Assembly: GCF_009729075.1 (NCBI RefSeq)
Contig: NZ_VTGY01000025.1
Location: 62,001-126,000, forward strand
Origin: Mycolicibacterium sp. CBMA 226
GTDB lineage: Bacteria > Actinomycetota > Actinomycetes > Mycobacteriales > Mycobacteriaceae
Length of the DNA stretch: 64,000 nt
Direction of reading: 5' to 3'
The position numbers and the translations under genes were made by a program. Of this stretch, positions 9,198-17,034 are shown piece by piece. The stretch's first letter is position 1. The number at the start of each line of letters is the position of its first letter. The notes beneath the pieces were generated by a model. The model was given only the letters and a program-made list of their open reading frames with translations. It did no database searches and was not told where the DNA came from.

Positions 9198-10061
9198 TCA
9201 GTGTTGGGATTGCAGTGCTCGGGCGAAGAAGCCGCGGTGGTCGCCGACCCATTCGGCGAACGTCTGGGCCGGGCGGCCGAGGATGCGCTCGACCTCGTCG
9301 CTCACCGGTGCTGGGCGGTCGACTGTCTCGGCCAGCAGCGCGGTGTAGGCAGTGCCGAACTCCGCGGGGAAGCCGATGGCCACGAACCGCTCGCGCACCT
9401 TTTCGACCGGGATTTCCAGGTAGTGGAGATCGCGCCCGAGTACCTCGCCGACGATCGCCAGCAGCTCGGCGTTCGTGAGCGACTGTGGCCCCGTCAACGG
9501 GATCTTGCGACCGTTCAGATCGTCGGTCAGCAGCGCGTGCGCAGCGACCGCCGCGATGTCGGCTTCGACGATCGGCGCGCTGGACGCGGACGCATAGGGA
9601 CCGGCGACGACGTCACCGGCCTGCAGCTGCCCGGCCCACATGCCGACGAGGTTGGTGACGAACAACGCCGGTCGCAGACTCACCCAGGCCAGCCCGGTGT
9701 CCTGTCCGGCGGCGATGGCCAGTTCCTCGACTTCCCGGTTGCGGTCACCCCGCAGGCGTGACGGCTGGCGGCTGAAGTCTTCGTCGACGTTCATCGCCGA
9801 CAGGGCCACCAATTTGGTGACGCCGCTTTCCTTGGCGGCCTCGACCGTCCACGCCAGGTCCGGTCCGAGGGCGCGGGAATTGAGGAATACCGCGCTCGCA
9901 CCGGCCAGGCCGTCGCGTACCGACGCCACGGTCTCGACTCCCGGTGGGAAGAGTGCTGATGGATTGCGGGTCACGGCACGGACTTTCATGCCAGCGGAGT
10001 GCAACTGTCCGACGAGTGGGCGGCCGACGTTGCCGGTGGCCCCGGTGATGAGAATGGTCAT
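9198..10061 (-). CDS. NmrA-like atypical SDR (NAD(P)-binding)
   Basis: The 287-residue protein starts MTILITGATGNVGRPL, an atypical SDR glycine motif TGATGNVG, and has the length and layout of NmrA/azoreductase-like quinone oxidoreductases and redox sensors. The usual SDR tyrosine-lysine pair is not obvious, as expected for this subgroup. It is divergent from the SigI-like sigma gene and shares the same promoter sequence in mirror image. The mRNA is predicted to be leaderless because the -10 element lies 8 bases before the ATG and no ribosome binding site is present. Confidence 0.87.
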   Translation of the reverse strand: MTILITGATGNVGRPLVGQLHSAGMKVRAVTRNPSALFPPGVETVASVRDGLAGASAVFLNSRALGPDLAWTVEAAKESGVTKLVALSAMNVDEDFSRQPSRLRGDRNREVEELAIAAGQDTGLAWVSLRPALFVTNLVGMWAGQLQAGDVVAGPYASASSAPIVEADIAAVAAHALLTDDLNGRKIPLTGPQSLTNAELLAIVGEVLGRDLHYLEIPVEKVRERFVAIGFPAEFGTAYTALLAETVDRPAPVSDEVERILGRPAQTFAEWVGDHRGFFARALQSQH

Positions 10062-10069
10062 GAATCAAG

Positions 10070-10095
10070 GACGGAAGTGCGGCGCAAAAAGTTAC
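10070..10095 (-). promoter_or_regulatory. ECF-type promoter of the NmrA-like gene
   Basis: Read on the minus strand, GTAAC (10095-10091) is followed by 17 bases and CGTC (10073-10070), then by 8 bases and the ATG at 10061. GTAAC/CGTC are typical of ECF sigma -35/-10 boxes. The short distance from -10 to the start predicts a leaderless transcript. Confidence 0.62.
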
Positions 10096-10119
10096 GACGG
10101 CGAATGATCGGGCGGTGCG

Positions 10120-10145
10120 GTAACTTTTCAGCGAACTGGATCGTC
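10120..10145 (+). promoter_or_regulatory. ECF-type promoter of the SigI-like sigma gene (probable autoregulation)
   Basis: GTAAC (10120-10124) is followed by 17 bases and CGTC (10142-10145), then by 8 bases and the ATG at 10154. This is exactly the arrangement on the opposite strand for the NmrA-like gene. The two -35 regions form a 9-base inverted repeat (10087-10095 and 10120-10128). The most economical reading is that the sigma factor transcribes both itself and its neighbour. Confidence 0.62.
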
Positions 10146-10153
10146 TTTAACTG

Positions 10154-11017
10154 ATGACAGAAACCACTGGATTCACTGCGGCCTGGCGCCACCACCATCC
10201 GTATCTGGTCAATCTCGCCTACCAGATGCTCGGTGACGTCGGCGACGCCGAAGATGTTGCGCAGGAAGCGTTTCTGCGGTTGGCGCGTACGGAGCCCGGC
10301 GAGATCGAGGATGTCCGCGCGTGGCTGACGACCGTCGCGGGCCGGCTGTGCCTCGACCTGGTGCGGTCGGCGCGGGCGCGGCGGGAACAACCGACCGATC
10401 TCGAGCAGGACGCCATTCCCGACCTGCCGTCGCCCGAGCTCGACCCGGCTGACCGCATCACCCTGGACGACGAGGTGTCGAGTGCCCTGTTGCGGGTGCT
10501 GCGGCAGTTGAGTCCCGGTGAGCGCGTGGCGTTCATCCTGCACGACGTGTTCCAGGTCCCGTTCGAGTCGATCGCCGAGACCGTCGGCAGGCCGGTCGGC
10601 ACCTGCCGGCAGCTGGCCCGTCGGGCCCGGGCCAAAGTGGCGAGCGGTCCGGACCGAGCCGACGACGTCGCCGCTACCGAACATCAGCTCGTCACCGAGA
10701 AGTTCATCACCGCCTGCGCGAGCGGCGACGTCCAGGCACTGGCCGCGGTGCTGGACCCGACGGTCTGGGGCGTCGGCACGGTGCTGAGCGATCCGCCGAT
10801 CCCGCCCATCGTCAACCACGGTCCGCAGCGGGTCGCCGAGAACCTCATGCTGTACCTCGGACCGGGGACCACCGTGGTCGCCGGTCCGCTCGGCCAGCCG
10901 GTTCTGCTGGCGTTCGCGCACCGGCAGCTTTTCGCGGTGATGGTCCTGACGATTCGCGACGGGCTCGTCGCAAAGATCGACGCGACGGCGGATCCGTCGG
11001 CCCGCTTCGGGGCATGA
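10154..11017 (+). CDS. ECF RNA polymerase sigma factor with C-terminal SnoaL-like domain (SigI-like)
   Basis: The 287-residue protein has sigma-2 at about residues 8-75 (LVNLAYQMLGDVGDAEDVAQEAF) and sigma-4 at about 110-165, including a FILHDVFQVPFESIAETVGR helix-turn-helix split over two helices. The remaining 110 residues form a SnoaL/NTF2-like fold. Such C-terminal extensions replace a separate anti-sigma factor in the ECF41/SigJ-type groups, and none is encoded nearby. Overall the sequence resembles mycobacterial SigI. No ribosome binding site precedes the ATG, in line with a leaderless mRNA from the promoter at 10120-10145. Confidence 0.88.
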   Translation: MTETTGFTAAWRHHHPYLVNLAYQMLGDVGDAEDVAQEAFLRLARTEPGEIEDVRAWLTTVAGRLCLDLVRSARARREQPTDLEQDAIPDLPSPELDPADRITLDDEVSSALLRVLRQLSPGERVAFILHDVFQVPFESIAETVGRPVGTCRQLARRARAKVASGPDRADDVAATEHQLVTEKFITACASGDVQALAAVLDPTVWGVGTVLSDPPIPPIVNHGPQRVAENLMLYLGPGTTVVAGPLGQPVLLAFAHRQLFAVMVLTIRDGLVAKIDATADPSARFGA

Positions 11018-11061
11018 GAATTTCCAACTCGCGGGGTAGGGCGACGCCGTAGGCTGGCGTC

Positions 11062-11430
11062 ATGATCGAAGTGCTGTCAGACATGCCCGAAGGCGTGACG
11101 GGCATTCGGGTTTCCGGTCGGGTCAGCGGTGACGACATCCGTGAATTCGAGCCCACCATCGACGATCTGCTCGTGGGTGGTGAAATCCGGATCGTCGAGG
11201 TCATCGCGTCCGACTACGAGGGCTTCGGGCCGGGTGGCCTGGTCGAGGATCTGAAGGTCGGCTTCGGTGCGCTGTTCAAACACCACTCGGCGTTCAAGCG
11301 CATCGCCGTGGTGTCCGACAAGCCGTGGGTGGCGCACACGCTGCATGCCGTCGCCTGGATGATCCCCGGTGAACTCCAGATCTTCGGGCTCGACGAACTC
11401 GACCGCGCCAAAGAGTGGGCCGCGGGCTGA
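11062..11430 (+). CDS. SpoIIAA-like STAS-fold protein
   Basis: This 122-residue protein matches the SpoIIAA-like/STAS family (MIEVLSDMPEGVTGIRVSGRVSGDD start, FGALFKHHSAFKRIAVVSD in the middle). These small cytosolic alpha/beta proteins are thought to bind lipids or act as protein-interaction modules, but their role is poorly known. The gene stands alone between the sigma gene and the fadD gene and ends at a strong hairpin repeat. Confidence 0.82.
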   Translation: MIEVLSDMPEGVTGIRVSGRVSGDDIREFEPTIDDLLVGGEIRIVEVIASDYEGFGPGGLVEDLKVGFGALFKHHSAFKRIAVVSDKPWVAHTLHAVAWMIPGELQIFGLDELDRAKEWAAG

Positions 11431-11440
11431 CGTTCTTCCG

Positions 11441-11498
11441 CGAGCAGACGTGAAACCCCCCAAAACGCACTGGATTTGGGGGTTTTCGCGTCTGCTCG
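11441..11498. terminator. Bidirectional hairpin; copy 1 of a dispersed GAGCAGACG repeat
   Basis: Arms at 11441-11460 and 11478-11498 pair through CGAGCAGACG/CGTCTGCTCG and an inner AAACCCCC/GGGGGTTT. It lies between convergent genes, 10 bases after the STAS stop and 9 bases before the fadD stop, where a two-way terminator is expected. A related hairpin sharing GCGAGCAGACG occurs at 40546-40601 after nrdE. Confidence 0.65.
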
Positions 11499-11507
11499 GC
11501 AGGGACC

Positions 11508-13154
11508 CTAGTCCTGGAGCGCCTGTTCCTTGGCCCAGCGGTAGTCGGCCTTGCCCGCGGGGCTGCGGACGATGGTCGGCCGGAAGACGACGGCCTTCGG
11601 CAGCTTGTAACGCGCGATGGATTCCGAGGCGTGGTTGATTAGTTCGGTGGCGTCGACCTCGGAACCGTCGGCCAGTGCCACGACCGCGACGACCTCGTTG
11701 CCCCAGCGCTCGCTCGGACGTCCGGCGACGACGACGTCGACCACGGCCGGGTGCGACGCGATTGCGGACTCGACCTCTTCGGCGAAAATCTTCTCGCCGC
11801 CGGAGTTGATGGTCACCGAGTCGCGGCCGAGCAGTTCGACGGTGCCGCCTTCCAGCAGCCGGGCGCGGTCACCGGGCACCGCGTACCGGATGCCGTCGAT
11901 CACCGGGAAAGTCTTGGCCGTCTTGGCCGCGTCGCCCTTGTAGCCGAGCGGCACGTAACCCTCCTGGGCCAGCCAGCCGTTGCCCTCGTGGCCAGGGGCC
12001 AGGAGCGAGGAGAAGTCCTCCGACACGATCCGGGTGGCCGGACCCGCGGTGAACGTACCGCTGGACACGTTGGCCTTGGTCGACACATGCGACATCTGTG
12101 CGCCGGTCTCCGACGAACCCACGCCGTCGATCACCATGGCGTTCGGCAGCGCCGCGACCAGACGGCCCTTGACGGCCGGCGTGAACAGTGCGCCACCGTT
12201 GGCGACGACGACCAGCGACGTCGGGTCGTGACTGCCCGAGCCGATGGCTTCTTCGATGGCGGTGACCAGCGGCCGGGCCATGGCGTCACCCACGACCGTC
12301 GCGATCGCGATCTTCTCGCGGGCGATGGTCTCGACGATTTCCTTGGCGTTGAAGACCTCGACGTCCTTGGCGAACACGATGGTCTGGCCGTTGTTGATGC
12401 CCGTCATCACGCCCCACTGCGCGGCGCCGTGCATGAGCGGCGGCAGGATCATCATCCGCATCTCGGCGGCGGCCGCGGCCCGGTCGACGATCTCCTGTGC
12501 GGACCGGGCCGGCTCGCCCGTCATCGCGTTGCGGCCGCCGAACGAGGCCATGAAGATGTCGTGCTGGCGCCACAGCACGCCCTTGGGCATGCCGGTCGTG
12601 CCACCGGTGTACAGCACGTAGAGGTCGTCGGGCGACGGCGTCACCGGCGGCGGCGGGACGTCGGTATTGACGATGGCCTCGTAGTCGACCGCCCCGGGCA
12701 GCAGGTCGTTGCCCGAGCTGTCGGCGATCTGGATCAGGACCTTGAGGTTCGGCAGGTCCGGCAGCACCTCGGCCAGGGTCGGTGCGAACGCCGCGTGGTA
12801 GATCAGCGCCGAGGCGCCGGCGTCGTTCAGCAGGTACTGCAACTCGGCCTTGACGTACCGGTAGTTGACGTTGAACGGCGCCACCCGGGCGCGGAACGCG
12901 CCGAGCAGCGACTCGACGAACTCGGGGCCGTTGTACGCGTAGATGCCGACCAGGTCCTGGCCGACTTCGTGGCCCGCCAGCTGGTCACGTTCGGTGTGAA
13001 CACCCAGGCCCTGTGCATGGAGGTAGGCGGCGAGCCGGTTGGCGCGGGCGACAACCTCGGCGTAGGTGAAGCGGCGCTCGCCCTGAATGATCAGGGTACG
13101 GTCCGGAATGGCTGCAGCGACGGCGTCGGTGACGTCGGAAACCGTGAACGGCAC
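11508..13154 (-). CDS. Fatty-acid-CoA ligase (FadD family)
   Basis: The 548-residue product is an ANL-family acyl-CoA synthetase. The AMP-binding motif YTGGTTGMPKG, the SSETG adenine region, the YAVPGDRARL motif and the C-terminal SINSGGEK-like hinge (TINSGGEK) are present, ending with the catalytic lysine region SPAGKADYRW. It activates a carboxylic acid to acyl-CoA through an acyl-adenylate. The GTG start at 13154 is preferred because AGGAG lies 4 bases upstream, and the overall length then fits the family. The substrate is not clear from sequence. The region just upstream carries a palindromic operator. Confidence 0.9.
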   Translation of the reverse strand: MPFTVSDVTDAVAAAIPDRTLIIQGERRFTYAEVVARANRLAAYLHAQGLGVHTERDQLAGHEVGQDLVGIYAYNGPEFVESLLGAFRARVAPFNVNYRYVKAELQYLLNDAGASALIYHAAFAPTLAEVLPDLPNLKVLIQIADSSGNDLLPGAVDYEAIVNTDVPPPPVTPSPDDLYVLYTGGTTGMPKGVLWRQHDIFMASFGGRNAMTGEPARSAQEIVDRAAAAAEMRMMILPPLMHGAAQWGVMTGINNGQTIVFAKDVEVFNAKEIVETIAREKIAIATVVGDAMARPLVTAIEEAIGSGSHDPTSLVVVANGGALFTPAVKGRLVAALPNAMVIDGVGSSETGAQMSHVSTKANVSSGTFTAGPATRIVSEDFSSLLAPGHEGNGWLAQEGYVPLGYKGDAAKTAKTFPVIDGIRYAVPGDRARLLEGGTVELLGRDSVTINSGGEKIFAEEVESAIASHPAVVDVVVAGRPSERWGNEVVAVVALADGSEVDATELINHASESIARYKLPKAVVFRPTIVRSPAGKADYRWAKEQALQD

Positions 13155-13183
13155 GTTTCTCCTAAGGCTGGTGGGGCAACAGC

Positions 13184-13197
13184 TGGACATCTGTCCA
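13184..13197. promoter_or_regulatory. Palindromic operator upstream of fadD
   Basis: TGGACATCTGTCCA is a 6-2-6 palindrome located 30-43 bases upstream of the fadD start, where a repressor could block transcription. A further TGGACA half-site occurs near 13293. Two similar GTACCAC/GTGAGG segments lie between them (13211-13228 and 13238-13256). No regulator gene is adjacent, so the binding protein is unknown; the form suits a TetR-family dimer. Confidence 0.45.
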
Positions 13198-13345
13198 TAC
13201 ACGAATTTAGTACCACGGAGTGAGGGTCGTCTCTTTTGGTACCACCCTGTGAGGAGGCCGCGACGATGTGCGTCCACTGTGCGGAAGGTTGGATGGACAG
13301 TCAGTGGCTCGTGGAGATGGGTGTCGGCGTGGGTGCCGACATTGT

Positions 13346-14476
13346 TCAGGCCACGTCGGCAGACATGATCTGATCCACCGGCATGGTGTGGAAGCCGCCC
13401 TTGGGCGGCACCTCCAATGGCTTCGGGTGATACGTCGAATCGCGTTCCACCCTGGTCCATGCGGTCGACGACACGTATTCATGCTCGGGATCCTTCTCCC
13501 CGATATGGCGGACGTAGTGCCCCAGCAGCCGGTACATGAGCGTCATGGAATTGTGTATCTCGCCCACTGGATTGGGCTGAATGCTGGTGTACGCGTCCAC
13601 AATTGGCACGGTGTCGGCGGTCGCCGGGGGTATCGGCGGGTGTACGGCGAACGCCTCGGGCTTGAAATACAGACCGCACCTGCGGGCCTTCTCGGTCATC
13701 CAGCTGAGCGTGACGTCGCTGAGCTCGTGGGTGAAATATCCGCCGCCGACATCGCAGTGGACACCGGAGAACCAGACCTGTTCGAGTTTTTGATTTGGCG
13801 CATCCTTCGGCTGCGTCCAGAGGGTGGGCGCGAAGGGGCGACGCTGTTCGTCGATGGCCAGGGCCTGGTACGCATAGCTCACCGTGGAACTCAGATCGGT
13901 GTCGTGAAACTGCCATCGCTTGTTGATCAAGTTGATCAGGGGATTACCCGACAACGGAATGCCCAGTGAGCCAACGGTATCCCACACACCGATGAAGTAG
14001 ACCGACGCCTCGTGCGAATATGCCTGGCGAAACAGCGTCGACTCGATACCCCGCGGCTTGGTGGCGTCGTTGTGGCTGCGGTAGAGCGCGTACGCGTCGT
14101 CGAGTCGGTCGGCGTGCTCGCGGCGCAGGATGCCGCAGTTGCGGATAAATCCCGCCGCGCTGCGGGCGGTGAATGCACCGCGACTGAAGCCGAACAGGAA
14201 CAATTGATCGCCCGGCTCATACGTCGCGACGACATACCGGTATGCCGACATGACGTCGCGCGACAATCCGGCACCGAACGCACCGCCGGTGAACTTATCG
14301 GATCGCGTCGTGCCGACCCCGCTGTGGTAGTACGTCACTTGCTTCGTGCCGTCGGTACCGCGGTCGGCCACGGCGAGGGCCACCTTGCAGACATTTGTCG
14401 GGCTGGCCTGGCCGTGCCGCAGTTCGTCGGGCGTGTTCCAGGTGCCGTCACAACACACCACGATGCGTTTCGCCAT
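13346..14476 (-). CDS. DUF2235 alpha/beta hydrolase (Tle1-like)
   Basis: The 376-residue protein starts MAKRIVVCCDGTWNTP, the hallmark of DUF2235, and has the nucleophile elbow GFSRG (in LFLFGFSRGAFTAR). The family includes phospholipase effectors and housekeeping hydrolases; no secretion genes or immunity gene lie nearby, so an effector role is not supported here. No signal peptide is seen. A strong GGAGGG ribosome binding site precedes the start at 14476. The physiological substrate is unknown. Confidence 0.88.
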   Translation of the reverse strand: MAKRIVVCCDGTWNTPDELRHGQASPTNVCKVALAVADRGTDGTKQVTYYHSGVGTTRSDKFTGGAFGAGLSRDVMSAYRYVVATYEPGDQLFLFGFSRGAFTARSAAGFIRNCGILRREHADRLDDAYALYRSHNDATKPRGIESTLFRQAYSHEASVYFIGVWDTVGSLGIPLSGNPLINLINKRWQFHDTDLSSTVSYAYQALAIDEQRRPFAPTLWTQPKDAPNQKLEQVWFSGVHCDVGGGYFTHELSDVTLSWMTEKARRCGLYFKPEAFAVHPPIPPATADTVPIVDAYTSIQPNPVGEIHNSMTLMYRLLGHYVRHIGEKDPEHEYVSSTAWTRVERDSTYHPKPLEVPPKGGFHTMPVDQIMSADVA

Positions 14477-14570
14477 GAGCGTTCCCTCCCCGTGCGCCGG
14501 CGGACGGCCTGCTAGAGATTCTGCGCGTGCTGTGTGCGGTTTGTCTTGAGTTATGCGGCAGTTCCGGGCG

Positions 14571-14762
14571 TCAGCAGCAGCGCCCCTGCGGGTTGAGGTC
14601 AGCGGCGCGGTGCCGGGCCTTCCAGTAGTCGCGCTCGCTCAGCGGCGGTGCGCCGGCGTGGGTACGACGGTGGCGTTCGAGGTACCGCGCATAGTGGTTG
14701 TCGCCCATCAGTGATGACCAGTACCAACTGATCTGGCGTGCGAACTGGGTAGCGCGTCCCAT
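14571..14762 (-). CDS. ybdD: YbdD/YjiX-family small protein (DUF466), partner of CstA
   Basis: This 63-residue protein (start MGRATQFARQISWYWSSLMG, with DNHYARYLERH and a C-terminal GRCC) matches the YbdD/DUF466 family. Genes of this family nearly always follow cstA/btsT and the product is needed for pyruvate or peptide uptake by the carrier. The ATG at 14762 lies inside the cstA 3' end, giving a 55-base overlap, so translation is probably coupled. Confidence 0.85.
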   Translation of the reverse strand: MGRATQFARQISWYWSSLMGDNHYARYLERHRRTHAGAPPLSERDYWKARHRAADLNPQGRCC

Positions 14763-16990
14763 TGCTTCTGCACCTCCTTCTCGACGTCGGTGGCGAAGAG
14801 ACCGCGTGGGGCGAACAGTCGCGACGGCACCGGCTCGTCGTCGGTCAGGGGCCGGCCGCCGCCGCGGATGGCTTGCAGGGCGACGACGATGCCGACGACC
14901 ACGACGATCACCACCAGCGCCGCGAACACGATGGACAGTGTGCCTTGGATGAATGTGTTCCGGATGACGGCGTCGATCTGGTCGGGATTCTTGGCCGAGC
15001 CGAAGCTCGTCTTGCCCGCCGCCTTGGCTGCCAGATACTGCGAATGCTGTTGCCAGTAGCCGATTTTCGGGTCGTGGGAGAAGATCTTCTGCCACGACGC
15101 CGTGAGGGTGACCAGCGTGTCCCAGAACAACGGCAGCGCCGGAATCCACGCCCATTTCAGCAGGCCCTTCTTGATCACCACGACGGTGACGACCGTCAGC
15201 GCGATGGCGGCGAGCAATTGGTTGGCGATACCGAACAACGGGAACAGCGTGTTGATGCCGCCCAGGGGATCGGTGACGCCCATCAGCAGGATGCTGCCCC
15301 AGCCCGCGACTACCAGGAGGCTGCAGGTCCACGCGCCGATACGCCAGCTGGGATCGCGCAGCTTCCGCAGCGGCCCCCCGAGGTTGCCGAGGGCGTCGGA
15401 CAACATGAAGCGGGCGACGCGGGTACCGGCGTCGACGGTGGTGAGGATGAACAGCGCCTCGAACATGATCGCGAAGTGGTACCAGAAGGCCTTCATGTTC
15501 GAGCCGCCGAAGACCTGCTGCAGCACTTCGGACATCCCCAGTGCCAGCGTCGGCGCGCCACCGGTCCGCGAAATGATCGAGTGTTCACCGACTTCGGTTG
15601 CCGCGGCGGTGATCTGCGGTGCGCTGATCGGAGCGCCGGACAGACCCAGACCGTTGGCATAGGTGGCCGCGGTAGCCGCGCTGGTGCCGGTGGCCGCGGC
15701 GGGGGAGTTGATCACGAAGTACAGGTGCTGGTTGAGGATCGCCGCGGTGATGAGCGCCATGATCGCGACGAACGACTCGGTCAGCATGCCGCCGTAGCCG
15801 ATGAGCCGCGTCTGGCCTTCCTTCTCCAGCAGCTTAGGCGTCGTGCCGGAGGAGATCAGGGAATGGAAACCCGACAGCGCGCCGCACGCGATGGTGATGA
15901 ACAGGAAGGGGAACAGCGCACCGGCGAACACCGGACCGTCGGCGCGGGTCGCGAACTGGGACACCGCGGGCGCCGCCATGACCGGACGGGCGATGAGGAT
16001 TCCGACCCCGAGCAGCGAGATGGTGCCGACCTTCATGAACGTCGACAGATAGTCGCGCGGCGCGAGCAGGAACCACACCGGCAGCACCGAGGCGGCCAGG
16101 CCGTAGCCGATGATGCACCACGACAACGTCACCTTCGACAGCGTGAACCAGTCGGCGCCCCAGGATGTTTCGGCGACCCAGCCGCCGGAGACCACGGCGA
16201 GCAGCAACAAGCCGACACCGATGAGAGACACCTCCGACACCCGGCCCGGTCGCAGGAACCGTAGGTACAGCCCCATGAAGATGGCGATCGGAATGGTCAT
16301 CGCGATGGAGAACACGCCCCACGGGCTTTCGGCGAGCGCGTTGACCACGACGAGGGCCAGTACCGCCAGCAGGATCACCATGATGACCAGCACCGCCACG
16401 ATCGCCGCGACGCCGCCGATGGGCCCGAGCTCGTCGCGCGCCATCTGGCCGAGGGACCGCCCACGCCGCCGTGTCGAGATGACGAGCACCAGGTAGTCCT
16501 GCACACAACCGGCGACGACCGCGCCGACGATGATCCAGATGGTGCCCGGCAGATAGCCCATCTGCATGGCGAGGACCGGCCCGACGAGGGGGCCGGCGCC
16601 GGCGATGGCGGCGAAATGATGCCCGAACAGCACTCGGCGGTCGGTCGGCATGTAGTCGGTGTCGTTCTCGAGGAGCTCGGCCGGGGTGGCGTGATCGTCG
16701 CGGGGTTTGACGATCTTCATCTCGATCAGCCGCGCGTAGAACCGGTATCCGATGACGTAGGTACAGATGGCGGCGATGACGAACCACACGGCGTTGACCG
16801 TCTCGCCACGGGCGAACGCGATGACGGCCCACGCCACTGCGGCGAGCACCGCGATGACGCCGAAGATCACCCGATGCCGGGCGGTGATGGGCGAGCGGTC
16901 GATGATCGCGACTGGTGGCAGATCTGGGTCGGTACGCACATAGGTGATGTCACCGACGGATTCGTCGGGGTGTGCGGTGGCTGGTGACAT
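14708..16990 (-). CDS. cstA: CstA-family carbon starvation / pyruvate transporter
   Basis: The 760-residue protein has many hydrophobic helices and CstA landmarks such as GHHFAAIAGAGPLVGP and GALSGFHSLISSGTTPK. Members import pyruvate or peptides when preferred carbon is exhausted. The start at 16990 is used (GTGGGG just upstream); an alternative in-frame ATG lies at 16999. The C-terminus carries a long cytoplasmic tail in mycobacteria, also seen here. It overlaps ybdD at the 3' end. Confidence 0.92.
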   Translation of the reverse strand: MSPATAHPDESVGDITYVRTDPDLPPVAIIDRSPITARHRVIFGVIAVLAAVAWAVIAFARGETVNAVWFVIAAICTYVIGYRFYARLIEMKIVKPRDDHATPAELLENDTDYMPTDRRVLFGHHFAAIAGAGPLVGPVLAMQMGYLPGTIWIIVGAVVAGCVQDYLVLVISTRRRGRSLGQMARDELGPIGGVAAIVAVLVIMVILLAVLALVVVNALAESPWGVFSIAMTIPIAIFMGLYLRFLRPGRVSEVSLIGVGLLLLAVVSGGWVAETSWGADWFTLSKVTLSWCIIGYGLAASVLPVWFLLAPRDYLSTFMKVGTISLLGVGILIARPVMAAPAVSQFATRADGPVFAGALFPFLFITIACGALSGFHSLISSGTTPKLLEKEGQTRLIGYGGMLTESFVAIMALITAAILNQHLYFVINSPAAATGTSAATAATYANGLGLSGAPISAPQITAAATEVGEHSIISRTGGAPTLALGMSEVLQQVFGGSNMKAFWYHFAIMFEALFILTTVDAGTRVARFMLSDALGNLGGPLRKLRDPSWRIGAWTCSLLVVAGWGSILLMGVTDPLGGINTLFPLFGIANQLLAAIALTVVTVVVIKKGLLKWAWIPALPLFWDTLVTLTASWQKIFSHDPKIGYWQQHSQYLAAKAAGKTSFGSAKNPDQIDAVIRNTFIQGTLSIVFAALVVIVVVVGIVVALQAIRGGGRPLTDDEPVPSRLFAPRGLFATDVEKEVQKQWDALPSSHARSVGTGHH

Positions 16991-17034
16991 GCCCCACATC
17001 CTGTCATCGGCGGCCCCGAATCGGGGCTTAACAC

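Noticed and set aside
11751..13223. Open frame of about 490 codons antisense to fadD
   Set aside because: A shadow frame with low-complexity Arg/Gly/His composition.
13346..14476. Type VI secretion effector (DUF2235/Tle1)
   Set aside because: No secretion, VgrG or immunity genes occur near it, and mycobacteria are not known to have this system.
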